A DNA stretch of 64,000 nucleotides from Cytophagales bacterium (GTDB lineage: Bacteria > Bacteroidota > Bacteroidia > Cytophagales > Cyclobacteriaceae), in the NCBI GenBank assembly GCA_025359125.1, contig JANYHI010000068.1, positions 124,001 through 188,000 on the forward strand, given 5' to 3'. Shown piece by piece: positions 45,334 to 54,251 of this stretch; the first letter of the stretch is position 1; the number at the start of each line of letters is the position of its first letter. The position numbers and the translations under genes were made by a program. Under the pieces are notes generated by a model that searched no databases, was not told where the DNA came from, and worked only from the letters and a program-made list of their open reading frames with translations.

Positions 45334-48300
45334 ATGAAAAAAATATTGCTGCTGTTTCTTTTTGGGATTTTTCTCTCTGAAACCTTTGCTCAGCAGTTTC
45401 CAATTTCGCCTAACGCCTATGATGCAAAGGGCAAACGCACTGGGCATTGGACTGTGCTGTATGATAGCTCTTGGCATGAAACCAAAAATCAAGACTCAGC
45501 TTTTCATTATCGCCTCGTAAGGTTTGAAGCTGACAAACCAGTTGGCAAAGTGCGCGACTTCTTTCGAAATGGTACCAAGCAATGGGATGGATACCTTCTT
45601 TCCGTTAACCCCGATGTACAAGATGGAGTGGTCAATTACTATTTTGAAAATGGCGCTATAAATTATAGTTACACAGCTAAAGATGGGTACAAAAACGGAT
45701 TTTACAAACAGTATTATTCCAACGGAAAATTACAAACAGCGGGAACTATTGAAAACGATAGCGCTGAGGGAAAATGGATTTCGTACTCGGAAGAAGGTGT
45801 AAAACTGACTGAACTAGAGTATAAAAAAAACCAAGTGAATGGTAAGTTGATAGTTTTTTTTCCATCAGGGAAAATTCAGAAAAGAGGATATAAAATTTTA
45901 AATAAAACGAATGGGTGGTGGGATGAATATTATGAAAGCGGCCAATTAAAAAGTCATGAGTTTTTTAAAGACGGACTGTACCATGGCTCCGCTGAAACCT
46001 ATTTTGAAAATGGGCAACAGGAAAGTAAAGGTCAGTATGCAAATGACTTTAAAACAGGAGCGTGGATTTATTACCATAGCAATGGAAAAATAGATCGATT
46101 TGGAGAGTATGACAAGGAGGGTAATCGTACCGGTATTTGGAAATCTTACTATGCTAATGGAAATCCCAACACGGTGGTAGAAAGAAAAAACGAAAAGCTC
46201 AATGGCTCTTATGAAGATTACTATCAAAGCGGAAAATTAAAAATAAAAAGCACTTGCGTTAATGATACCTGGCATGGTTTGCTGGAAGAGTATTTTGAGA
46301 ACGGTCAACTACAGAGGCGTGGCAAGTATGATATGGATAGTTTGGAAGGAGAATGGATTGCTTACTATGAAGAGGGGCATACCCAATATACAGGAACATA
46401 TTCTAACCATAAGAAGAATGGACTTTTCAAATATTATCGTGTAGATGGATCTCTGGAAACTGAAGAGAATTTGAAAATGAAAGTGCTGGAGGGTGCTGTC
46501 ATAAATTATTATGCTAATGGAAATATATCAGAACGAAAATATTTTAAGGCTAACAAGTTGGATGGATTATTGGAGACATTCTATGAGAGTGGAGCAAAAA
46601 AATGTGCAGGTAGTTATAAAGAAGGAGCCCGTGTGGGCGATTGGTATTGGTATTTTGAAAATGGAAAGATTGAATCAAGAGAGCCTTACGTAAATGGAAT
46701 TATGCAAGGATTAGTAGAGCGCTACTACGTTACAGGGGCGAAGAAAACAGAAGCACTCGCCAAAGATGATTGGGAAGAGGGATTAAGAAAACTCTACTAC
46801 GCTTCGGGTAAATTAAAAGGCATTGGCAATATGCATAAGCATGAGCGACATGGCCATTGGGTATTTTATGATTCACTCACGGGTGTGAAAGAATCTGAAG
46901 GTGAATACGTAAATGGAAAATCAGATGGTAAATGGAATTTCTATTTAGATAAACTGCCGGTGGCATATTTTATTAATGGTAAACAAGAGACCTTTTACAA
47001 TATAAAAGACAGCCTAAAAATTTTATTAGATAAAGGCTTAATAGAAGCAGCTCATAAAACCATTGAATGGATGGATAAGGTTCGTAGACGCGATTTTAAA
47101 AATGCAAAATACGAGAAGGCCATGATGCTGTATTGGAGAGGTTTTCTTGCTGATGTAGAAAAAAAATATTCTCTCGCTCTTAAATATGACAATGCGTTTT
47201 TAAAGGAAATAATTAAAATTAAAGGAGATACCTCTGTTGAATATAGAAACGGAACTAACAACAAGGCACTATTACTAAGCGACATGGGAAGGGGGGAAGA
47301 AGCTATCCAAATACTTAAAGATCAGGCAGCTCTTTACATTAAGCACCCAGTTGAAAGTTCGGGAGATGTTGTCTCTTTCGAAAATGTTGCATTCGTTTAT
47401 AATCAGAATAAAAAATATACAGAAGAGATTACTTACCTGAATGATATTTTGGCCAAGAGAAAAGAAATGCGAAGAACCAATTTACATTTTACCATGCAAT
47501 TGCTAACCACGCTTGGTCAAACATACACTGAAGACCTGAACGATTCTGAGAATGGAAAGGCCACCTTCAACTCTATTATAAAGTTAGGGGATTCCCTCTC
47601 AGTTACTGACGATGAGTATTATGGAAATGCACTTTATAGAATGGGCGTTCTTTACCAAAGTAGTTACAAGTATGATTTAGCGCGACAATATTTTAAAAAA
47701 GCAGTGAAGGTTTTAAGAAATCATCTCATCGATGTGCCCGCTTATTGCATGAGAGCATTTACCGCCTTAGGCAATAACTACATATATTTTAATCAACAAG
47801 ACAGCGCTATTTTTATTTTTGATGAAATGCAGCAGTTGATAAATAAAATTGAATGGCAGAATACAATTTGGCAGGGAAAGATTTTGCAGGCGAGAGGAGA
47901 GATTTATTTTAACCAATACGAAACAAATAAGGCAGTCGAAGCATGGTTGATGGCAAAGCAAATGCTGGAAAAGTTGAACAGCAATCAATCAATAGATTAT
48001 GCTGAAATATTACAGTCTTTAAGTGTTGCGCTTCCCGATCAGGATATTACCCGAACACCTCAGGCTATTGAATATTTAGAACAGGCAATTGCGTTGGTAA
48101 AGAAGCTGAAAGGCAACTCTACCAAGTACAGAATATACAATACTGCTTTAGCGCGGCTTTATAACAACTCAGGTAATTTTTCAAAAACAGAAGAAATTCT
48201 TAAAGCTAATATGTCAGCAATTAATGAAGCCGAAGGGAAGACTTCAAAATTTGCCGAATGCGAAATTCTATATACGAAAAATGAATATGATCTGGGGCAT

Positions 48301-51300
48301 TACACCAATGCAATTGATCATGCTTTAAATGCGTTTGCTATTATGGAGCCGATTAAGAAAGAGGATCCTGAACTTTATATCGATGCACTATCTTGGTTAA
48401 GTTCAATCTATGATAATCTTAACGATGAAGTGAAAGCCGAAAGCTATTCACGTCAGGCACTGAGTGCGGCACGTGAATTGATTGGACCAGAGTCCATCAT
48501 TGTAATTAATCGATTACAAGATCTTGCCAGGGTGCTTAGAGATAAAAGCTTTTATAGCGAGGCAGAGAAAGTTTACAAAGAAGCAGAAGCGCTAGTTAAG
48601 AAAACAGTAGGCGAAAATAATATTAAGTACGGTTACCTAATAAGCTCTCAAGCAGGCATGCATCGAGAGAAGGGAGATTATAAAAAAGCTCTTAGGGAAT
48701 ATCTGAGATACAAACCAATTGTTTTGAAAATCATGGGCGAAGAATCGCCCACCTACATCACCTTGTTAACTAATCTGGCTATTACCTACGAAGGGTTGGG
48801 GAACTTGACTGAAGCCGAAAAATTACACTTGCAGTCTTTAAATCTGGCGTATAAAATTTATGAAAATAAAAATTCTGAGTGTGCTTGGAAAATGAAAAAC
48901 CTGGCGGATTTCTATTCGCAAAAGGGAGATTATCCAAAAGCCGAAAAATATTTATCAGATGCTGTGCAAATACAGCGCGCGATTTATGGAAAAAATAATA
49001 CTGAATATGCAAACTTCTTAAGACACCTTGCGGCAGTTAAGTCAAACCTGGAAAAATTTAAAGAAGCAGAATCTCTGCTAACAACAGCTATTACTATTAA
49101 TAAGAAAAACATGAATGACCGCTTTGGAAGTTATGTTGCGTCTGTTGAAGAGCTGCAAACATTTTATTCATCTTTTGGTAGATTTCAAGATGCTGTTGAT
49201 GTCTTAAATGAAATTTTGCCATTGATAGCCACTAAATTAGGTGTAGATACACGGTATGCTAACGACCTCTCGCACAAGGCGAATGCATTTTTAGGGCTAG
49301 AAAAATATGATTCGGCAAGAATTTTTATTACTCAGGCGCTTTCTATTTTAGAAGATAAACTAGCACCCACCCATTGGAGTGTATTAGAAGCTCATACTAT
49401 TTTAGGAATTATAGAGTTGAAGCAAAAAAATGTGACGGAAGCCGAAAAACATTTTAGGTTTTGTATCGAACAAAACAAGTTAATAAGTCAGGAGAATACA
49501 TCATCTTATATAAATTCACTAAATAATCTTGGAGCAACATTAATTCAAAAAGGAGAATTGATAGAAGCGCAAGAAATATTAAATCAAAGCCTGGCAATTA
49601 ATTTGAAATTGAAAGATGCCGAAGTAGCTGACTATACTTATTTGCAACTAGCCAAGTTGAATAACATTTTAAACAAACTGGATGTGGCCCAAGGCTATTA
49701 CCGCCAAGCTATGGAAAATAGAAAGGCAGCCATTTTTCGTAATTTTTATTTTCTTAGCGATCATGAGAAGGCATTATTCTGGAAAGCCAATCGCACGTTT
49801 GTAGATTATTTTCAATCTTTTGCTTTGCAGCGAATGAAATCCAATCCTGCAATAGTAAATGATTTGTACAACTTGCAGTTGAGTACGAAAGGCATTCTGC
49901 TAAGCACCTCTAACAAAATCAAAAAAAGAATTTTAAGTAGTGGAGATTTCTCGATGATCAACCATTATTATGCATGGCTCAATCAACGCGATCAGTTGGC
50001 ACAACTTTATTCATTGCCAAAAGAAGCGTTGAAACTCAAGAAAACTAAACTGGATTCGCTGGAAGTATTAGCAAAGGCTAGTGAAAAGGAGTTGAATATT
50101 ACGTCTGAAGATTTGGAAAAAGATAAAGGCAAAGAAACTACTTGGCGAGAGGTGCAAAAGGCATTGGCAACAAATGAAGCAGCTATTGAAGTAGTCCGGA
50201 TTAAACACCACACTACTCGTCCAACAGATAGTACTCTTTATGCAATAATGATTTTAACAACGGAAATGAAAAATGGACCGCAGGCAGTTGTATTGCCTAA
50301 CGGAAAATTATTGGAGGGCCGCGCCTTAAGGTTTTATAAAAATGCCATCGCAACGCAACTAAGCGATTCGCTTTCATATAGAAATTATTGGGCTGCCATA
50401 GAGCCATTTGTAAGAAATAAAACAAGACTGTATTTAAGCTTAGATGGCGCTTATAATTCTATTAACATAAATACTTTGATGGCTCCAGATGGAAAATTTC
50501 TGGTCGATTCTAAGAATATTTCAATCGTAGCAAACTCAAAAGACATTATCTACCTAAAGCGAAACGCTCAGATTTTTACCAAGTCTAACGCGAGCCTAAT
50601 TGGTTTCCCTAAATATTTTATTGGCAAAGAGCGATTGAAGTCCAGAGGCAAACAACGCAATTTTGATTTTGATAAATTATCCGATCAAGACAATACCGGT
50701 ATTGCCGAACTGCCGGGCACCCTGGCGGAGATGGAAAAAGTAAATGACATTCTTTCGTCACATCAATGGCAGGTAACCACCTTTGCTAACGAAGAAGCAA
50801 CCGAAGAAGCAATCAAAGAAATCCGTCAGCCCGGTTTGCTACACATTGCCACTCATGGTTTTTTTACTGACGAAAAAGATAATACAAACAGTAGCGATCC
50901 AATGTTGCGAGCCGGATTACTATTTACAGGTGCGGCTAACTATTTTCAAGATAAAATAAATATTGGTGCTGATAATGGTGTGCTAACAGCCTATGAAGCC
51001 GCTAACCTTAACTTAGATAATACCGAGTTAGTGATATTAAGTGCATGCGAAACCGGTAAAGGCGAAGTGCAAAATGGCGAAGGTGTATATGGATTGCAGC
51101 GTGCCTTTCAAACAGCGGGGGCAAAATCTATTTTAATGAGTTTATGGAAAGTAGATGATACGGCTACACAAGAATTGATGACACTCTTCTACGAAAACTG
51201 GACTTCGGGAAAAACAAAGACTGATGCTTTTAAAGCGGCACAACTTTCACTAAAGAAAAAATATTTGAGCCCTTATTATTGGGGAGCCTTTGTGATGATG

Positions 51301-51309
51301 GGCAATTAA
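45334..51309 (+). CDS. Giant exported MORN/YwqK-TPR-CHAT protease-like protein
   Basis: A 1991-residue protein with a signal peptide (MKKILLLFLFGIFLSETFAQ). Residues about 30-560 are tandem MORN/YwqK-like repeats of about 23 residues (YYxNGKLxxxGxYxxDxxxGxWxxYYExG). Residues about 600-1500 are TPR repeats. Residues about 1620-1991 are a CHAT domain, a caspase-clan peptidase fold: LLHIATHGFFTDE with His1841, and VILSACETGKGEVQNGEGVYGLQRAFQTAGA with Cys1905. Both catalytic residues are intact. TPR-CHAT proteins are frequent in Bacteroidetes, and one cytosolic form is the Craspase protease. This one is exported and has an added MORN/YwqK half. The target is unknown. Confidence 0.9.
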   Translation: MKKILLLFLFGIFLSETFAQQFPISPNAYDAKGKRTGHWTVLYDSSWHETKNQDSAFHYRLVRFEADKPVGKVRDFFRNGTKQWDGYLLSVNPDVQDGVVNYYFENGAINYSYTAKDGYKNGFYKQYYSNGKLQTAGTIENDSAEGKWISYSEEGVKLTELEYKKNQVNGKLIVFFPSGKIQKRGYKILNKTNGWWDEYYESGQLKSHEFFKDGLYHGSAETYFENGQQESKGQYANDFKTGAWIYYHSNGKIDRFGEYDKEGNRTGIWKSYYANGNPNTVVERKNEKLNGSYEDYYQSGKLKIKSTCVNDTWHGLLEEYFENGQLQRRGKYDMDSLEGEWIAYYEEGHTQYTGTYSNHKKNGLFKYYRVDGSLETEENLKMKVLEGAVINYYANGNISERKYFKANKLDGLLETFYESGAKKCAGSYKEGARVGDWYWYFENGKIESREPYVNGIMQGLVERYYVTGAKKTEALAKDDWEEGLRKLYYASGKLKGIGNMHKHERHGHWVFYDSLTGVKESEGEYVNGKSDGKWNFYLDKLPVAYFINGKQETFYNIKDSLKILLDKGLIEAAHKTIEWMDKVRRRDFKNAKYEKAMMLYWRGFLADVEKKYSLALKYDNAFLKEIIKIKGDTSVEYRNGTNNKALLLSDMGRGEEAIQILKDQAALYIKHPVESSGDVVSFENVAFVYNQNKKYTEEITYLNDILAKRKEMRRTNLHFTMQLLTTLGQTYTEDLNDSENGKATFNSIIKLGDSLSVTDDEYYGNALYRMGVLYQSSYKYDLARQYFKKAVKVLRNHLIDVPAYCMRAFTALGNNYIYFNQQDSAIFIFDEMQQLINKIEWQNTIWQGKILQARGEIYFNQYETNKAVEAWLMAKQMLEKLNSNQSIDYAEILQSLSVALPDQDITRTPQAIEYLEQAIALVKKLKGNSTKYRIYNTALARLYNNSGNFSKTEEILKANMSAINEAEGKTSKFAECEILYTKNEYDLGHYTNAIDHALNAFAIMEPIKKEDPELYIDALSWLSSIYDNLNDEVKAESYSRQALSAARELIGPESIIVINRLQDLARVLRDKSFYSEAEKVYKEAEALVKKTVGENNIKYGYLISSQAGMHREKGDYKKALREYLRYKPIVLKIMGEESPTYITLLTNLAITYEGLGNLTEAEKLHLQSLNLAYKIYENKNSECAWKMKNLADFYSQKGDYPKAEKYLSDAVQIQRAIYGKNNTEYANFLRHLAAVKSNLEKFKEAESLLTTAITINKKNMNDRFGSYVASVEELQTFYSSFGRFQDAVDVLNEILPLIATKLGVDTRYANDLSHKANAFLGLEKYDSARIFITQALSILEDKLAPTHWSVLEAHTILGIIELKQKNVTEAEKHFRFCIEQNKLISQENTSSYINSLNNLGATLIQKGELIEAQEILNQSLAINLKLKDAEVADYTYLQLAKLNNILNKLDVAQGYYRQAMENRKAAIFRNFYFLSDHEKALFWKANRTFVDYFQSFALQRMKSNPAIVNDLYNLQLSTKGILLSTSNKIKKRILSSGDFSMINHYYAWLNQRDQLAQLYSLPKEALKLKKTKLDSLEVLAKASEKELNITSEDLEKDKGKETTWREVQKALATNEAAIEVVRIKHHTTRPTDSTLYAIMILTTEMKNGPQAVVLPNGKLLEGRALRFYKNAIATQLSDSLSYRNYWAAIEPFVRNKTRLYLSLDGAYNSININTLMAPDGKFLVDSKNISIVANSKDIIYLKRNAQIFTKSNASLIGFPKYFIGKERLKSRGKQRNFDFDKLSDQDNTGIAELPGTLAEMEKVNDILSSHQWQVTTFANEEATEEAIKEIRQPGLLHIATHGFFTDEKDNTNSSDPMLRAGLLFTGAANYFQDKINIGADNGVLTAYEAANLNLDNTELVILSACETGKGEVQNGEGVYGLQRAFQTAGAKSILMSLWKVDDTATQELMTLFYENWTSGKTKTDAFKAAQLSLKKKYLSPYYWGAFVMMGN

Positions 51310-51334
51310 GTTTTATTTGAAATAAATAGACAAG

Positions 51335-51811
51335 ATGAGAGAATTTACTTTTGAATTTGCCGATCAGCGTTACCTAGTACGATTGCTAATCTTGTGTTTC
51401 CTCTCATTGATTGTTTTCTTGATTTCTTCAGTAGCACTTTTAGTTGATTCAATAGGAATTTTTGGCTGCATGGCTATTGCCTTTGGTTTTCCTATCGCGC
51501 TATTTTTCTTGTTCAAGAAAAATATAAAAAAAATTGGGAGCGCTATAATTACAGAAGATAATATAGAATTTAAATCAGCGCTTTTAAATCAAAAAATTCT
51601 TTACAGCGATATTAAATTTTATGCGATTCAGCAGTACAAAAGTATAGCTCTGATCATTCAACCTAAAATTGGAAAGAAATTTAAGCTACAAGCCAATCCT
51701 AATTTTTGTAATACCGATCCATTTAGGTTCCTGTGCAGCGAATTAGATAAATCACTTCAGCGCTATAAAATTTCGCATCAGGCTGATTTGGTTAAAAAAA
51801 AATCTTGGTAA
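51335..51811 (+). CDS. Small two-TM membrane protein with PH-like tail
   Basis: A 158-residue protein following the CHAT gene by 25 bases. Residues 15-37 and 41-60 are hydrophobic helices forming a hairpin. The remaining 95 residues (IITEDNIEFKSALLNQKILYSDIKFYAIQQYKS onwards) are alternating strands like bacterial PH-type domains. The layout is the same as the gene at 57759 (two helices, then a K-rich turn and a strand-rich tail). Both follow a caspase-clan gene. No function can be given; it could be a partner of the CHAT protein or an unrelated neighbour. Confidence 0.7.
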   Translation: MREFTFEFADQRYLVRLLILCFLSLIVFLISSVALLVDSIGIFGCMAIAFGFPIALFFLFKKNIKKIGSAIITEDNIEFKSALLNQKILYSDIKFYAIQQYKSIALIIQPKIGKKFKLQANPNFCNTDPFRFLCSELDKSLQRYKISHQADLVKKKSW

Positions 51812-51819
51812 TTTGAACT

Positions 51820-52359
51820 CTAGGCTTTCAATTTGATCATGCAAAACACAGCGTAGTTAATCATGTCTTGGTAGTTGGCTTTTATGCCCTCGCTGGCCAG
51901 TGTTTTGCCTTGGTTATCTTCAATTTGCTTCACGCGAAGTAGTTTCATTAAAATAATATCAGTAATCGAACTTACTCTCATCTCGCGCCAAGCTTCACCA
52001 TAGTCGTGATTTTTATTTTGATGTAACTCAAACGTTTCGTTTACAGCATTATCATACATAGGTTCTAACTCTTTAAAAGTCATATCCATTTTTTCTGATT
52101 CAGTTAGTGTAAGCTGAATCATAGCGATGATGCAATAATTAATAATGCCTATGAATTCGTCTTTAATCGGATCCTCTACTTTTTGAACACCCTTTTCTTG
52201 AATGCTACGAATGCGCTGTGCCTTAATGTACAGCTGATCGGTAATAGAAGGCAATCTTAGTATTCGCCACGCAGTTCCATAATCATGAGTCTTCTTGGCA
52301 AACAAGGTTTTGCAGGTGGCAATTACCTCTTTATATTCGTGCAGGGTTCTTTCATTCAT
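51820..52359 (-). CDS. DUF1599 family protein with two repeated units
   Basis: A 179-residue protein made of two similar halves: KKTHDYGTAWRILRLPSITD at residues 21-42 and NKNHDYGEAWREMRVSSITD in the second half, each followed by a helix (LYIKAQRIRSIQE, LMKLLRVKQIED). The family has been proposed to act in nucleotide modification; no activity is established. The gene is divergent from folP with a 78-base gap and convergent with the 51335 gene, 8 bases apart. In Bacteroidetes I recall it often lying beside folP and cdaA, as here. Confidence 0.87.
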   Translation of the reverse strand: MNERTLHEYKEVIATCKTLFAKKTHDYGTAWRILRLPSITDQLYIKAQRIRSIQEKGVQKVEDPIKDEFIGIINYCIIAMIQLTLTESEKMDMTFKELEPMYDNAVNETFELHQNKNHDYGEAWREMRVSSITDIILMKLLRVKQIEDNQGKTLASEGIKANYQDMINYAVFCMIKLKA

Positions 52360-52421
52360 ACTAGGTGTAAAGGTAGAAGTTATAAGTCAGAATCTGAAAG
52401 ATAGAATGTAGAAGGAAAAGT

Positions 52422-52430
52422 AAAGGAGGG
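52422..52430 (+). promoter_or_regulatory. Strong Shine-Dalgarno ahead of folP
   Basis: AAAGGAGGG ends 7 bases before the folP ATG. A classical SD of this strength is unusual in a phylum where most starts lack one, including nearly all others here. Confidence 0.6.
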
Positions 52431-52437
52431 AGCGATT

Positions 52438-53289
52438 ATGAAAGAACAATTTTTTAATGTGAACAAGACTCTTAATTGCGCAGGCAAGTTGATAGATTTT
52501 TCTATACCCAAAGTGATGGGTATTTTGAACGTTACGCCCGATAGTTTTTTTGATGGTGGAAAGTATAACTCAGACACAGAGGCGCTGAAGCACGTGGAGA
52601 AAATGCTTTTTGATGGCGCCACCTTTATTGATGTTGGAGGTTATTCTTCTCGTCCTGGGGCTGAAAATATTTCAGTGCAAGAAGAAACCGAAAGGGTAAT
52701 TCCGGTTATAAGAGCTATCATTAAATTTTTCCCGGAAGCTGTTATTTCAATTGATACATTCCGATCGGAAGTTGCAAAAGCTGCCGTGGGCGAAGGAGCT
52801 GTAGTAGTCAATGATATTTCGGGCGGACAATTAGATGCTTTGATGTTTGCAACAATCGCTGCATTGAAGGTGCCATACATCTTAATGCATATGAAGGGTA
52901 CCCCTCAAACCATGACAACGCTTTCCACTTACGAAAACCTGATCAAAGAAGTGATCGATTATTTTCATCCTAAAATAGCCAGACTCCAAGAGTTGGGTTG
53001 TAAAGATATTATTGTTGATCCGGGTTTTGGTTTCGCGAAAAGCATTGACCAGAATTTTGAATTGCTGAATAACTTAGATCATTTAAGAATTTTGGGCAAA
53101 CCAGTATTGGCTGGGCTATCTCGCAAATCAATGGTTTGGAAGGCATTGAAAATCGATACTGACCAAGCGCTCAATGGTACCACCTCATTAAATACAATTG
53201 CCATATTGAAGGGAGCTTCTGTTTTAAGGGTGCATGATGTAAGGGAAGCAGCAGAGGTAATTAAATTAGTAACTAAACTTCATGCCTAA
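52438..53289 (+). CDS. folP: Dihydropteroate synthase
   Basis: FolP condenses p-aminobenzoate with 6-hydroxymethyl-dihydropterin pyrophosphate in folate synthesis and is the sulfonamide target. The 283-residue protein has VMGILNVTPDSFFDGGKYN, FIDVGGYSSRPGAENIS, VISIDTFRSEVAKAAV, VVNDISGG, LMHMKGTPQTM, DIIVDPGFGFAKSIDQN and AGLSRKSMVWKAL, the full set of family motifs. cdaA follows 76 bases downstream on the same strand, a conserved Bacteroidetes neighbour. A strong Shine-Dalgarno precedes the start. Confidence 0.96.
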   Translation: MKEQFFNVNKTLNCAGKLIDFSIPKVMGILNVTPDSFFDGGKYNSDTEALKHVEKMLFDGATFIDVGGYSSRPGAENISVQEETERVIPVIRAIIKFFPEAVISIDTFRSEVAKAAVGEGAVVVNDISGGQLDALMFATIAALKVPYILMHMKGTPQTMTTLSTYENLIKEVIDYFHPKIARLQELGCKDIIVDPGFGFAKSIDQNFELLNNLDHLRILGKPVLAGLSRKSMVWKALKIDTDQALNGTTSLNTIAILKGASVLRVHDVREAAEVIKLVTKLHA

Positions 53290-53365
53290 GATTATTACTA
53301 CTCGATATTAGAATTTCAAACAACTATTAACCATTAACTTATAACAGTTTATTACCTTTACGCTC

Positions 53366-54229
53366 ATGCTTTTTCTTTTCAAAATGGGCTTTCTCGAAAT
53401 CAGCTGGGTCGACTTTGTCGATGTATCGCTGGTGGCCATTTTGTTGTATCAGATTTATAAACTTATCAGGGGCAGTATTGCGGTAAATATTTTTTTAGGC
53501 ATTCTTGCTCTTTACTTGGTTTACCTGATTGTGCGCGCTGCACAAATGGAATTGCTGGCTACTATTTTAGGCCAGTTTATGGGCGTGGGTGTGCTGGCAA
53601 TGATCATCTTGTTTCAGCCTGAGATAAGAAAATTTTTATTGCTGATTGGTAGAAGCGCTGAAATAAACCGAGGCAGTATTTTGAAATCAATTGCCCATTG
53701 GCGAAACGATTATCACGATGACTTTGATGTGCATGAACTGATGGAGGCTGTTAAGACTTTAAAGGCTACCCGCACCGGAGCATTGATCGTTTTCTCGCGC
53801 GATATGGAATTAAAATTCTATGCCGAAACAGGAGACCCACTTGGAGCAGTAGTTAACAGGAGATTATTAATCTCAATTTTTAATAAGACAAGTCCTCTTC
53901 ACGATGGTGCTGCTATTATTTATCAAGGCAGAATTAAAGCAGCACGTTGTGTATTGCCCGTTACAGAGAATGATCATTTACCTGCTCACTTTGGGTTGCG
54001 CCATCGTTCTGCCATTGGCATGAGTGAGGCTACCGATACGTTGGTAATGGTTATTTCTGAAGAAACTGGGCGATTGATTTTGGCTCGTAATGGAAAGTAT
54101 ATTCGTGTTCTAAAGCTCAAACAAGTAGAGCAAAAAATTCTAGAGTATTTGCATAATTCAGAACCCAAAATTTGGGAAGAGGTTTCTGTTGAGCCTGAGC
54201 CAATCGAGCCACAAGAGGTAAAAGCGTAA
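53366..54229 (+). CDS. cdaA: Diadenylate cyclase (c-di-AMP synthase)
   Basis: A 287-residue membrane-bound enzyme that makes c-di-AMP from two ATP. Three N-terminal transmembrane helices (about residues 10-95) precede the DAC domain. The active-site DGA motif (LHDGAAII, D180-A182) and RHR motif (R212-R214 in LRHRSAIG) are intact, as is FSRDMELKFYAETG. c-di-AMP typically controls potassium, osmolyte balance and envelope stress. The next gene, the WD40-caspase, starts 22 bases after its stop, so they may be co-transcribed. The last 20 residues are acidic and low-complexity. Confidence 0.95.
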   Translation: MLFLFKMGFLEISWVDFVDVSLVAILLYQIYKLIRGSIAVNIFLGILALYLVYLIVRAAQMELLATILGQFMGVGVLAMIILFQPEIRKFLLLIGRSAEINRGSILKSIAHWRNDYHDDFDVHELMEAVKTLKATRTGALIVFSRDMELKFYAETGDPLGAVVNRRLLISIFNKTSPLHDGAAIIYQGRIKAARCVLPVTENDHLPAHFGLRHRSAIGMSEATDTLVMVISEETGRLILARNGKYIRVLKLKQVEQKILEYLHNSEPKIWEEVSVEPEPIEPQEVKA

Positions 54230-54251
54230 TACAATTTGAGATTTTAGACTT

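Noticed and set aside
45170-45403. ORF-track N-terminal extension of the OmpA-family protein
   Set aside because: It precedes an obvious signal peptide and overlaps the divergent CHAT gene.
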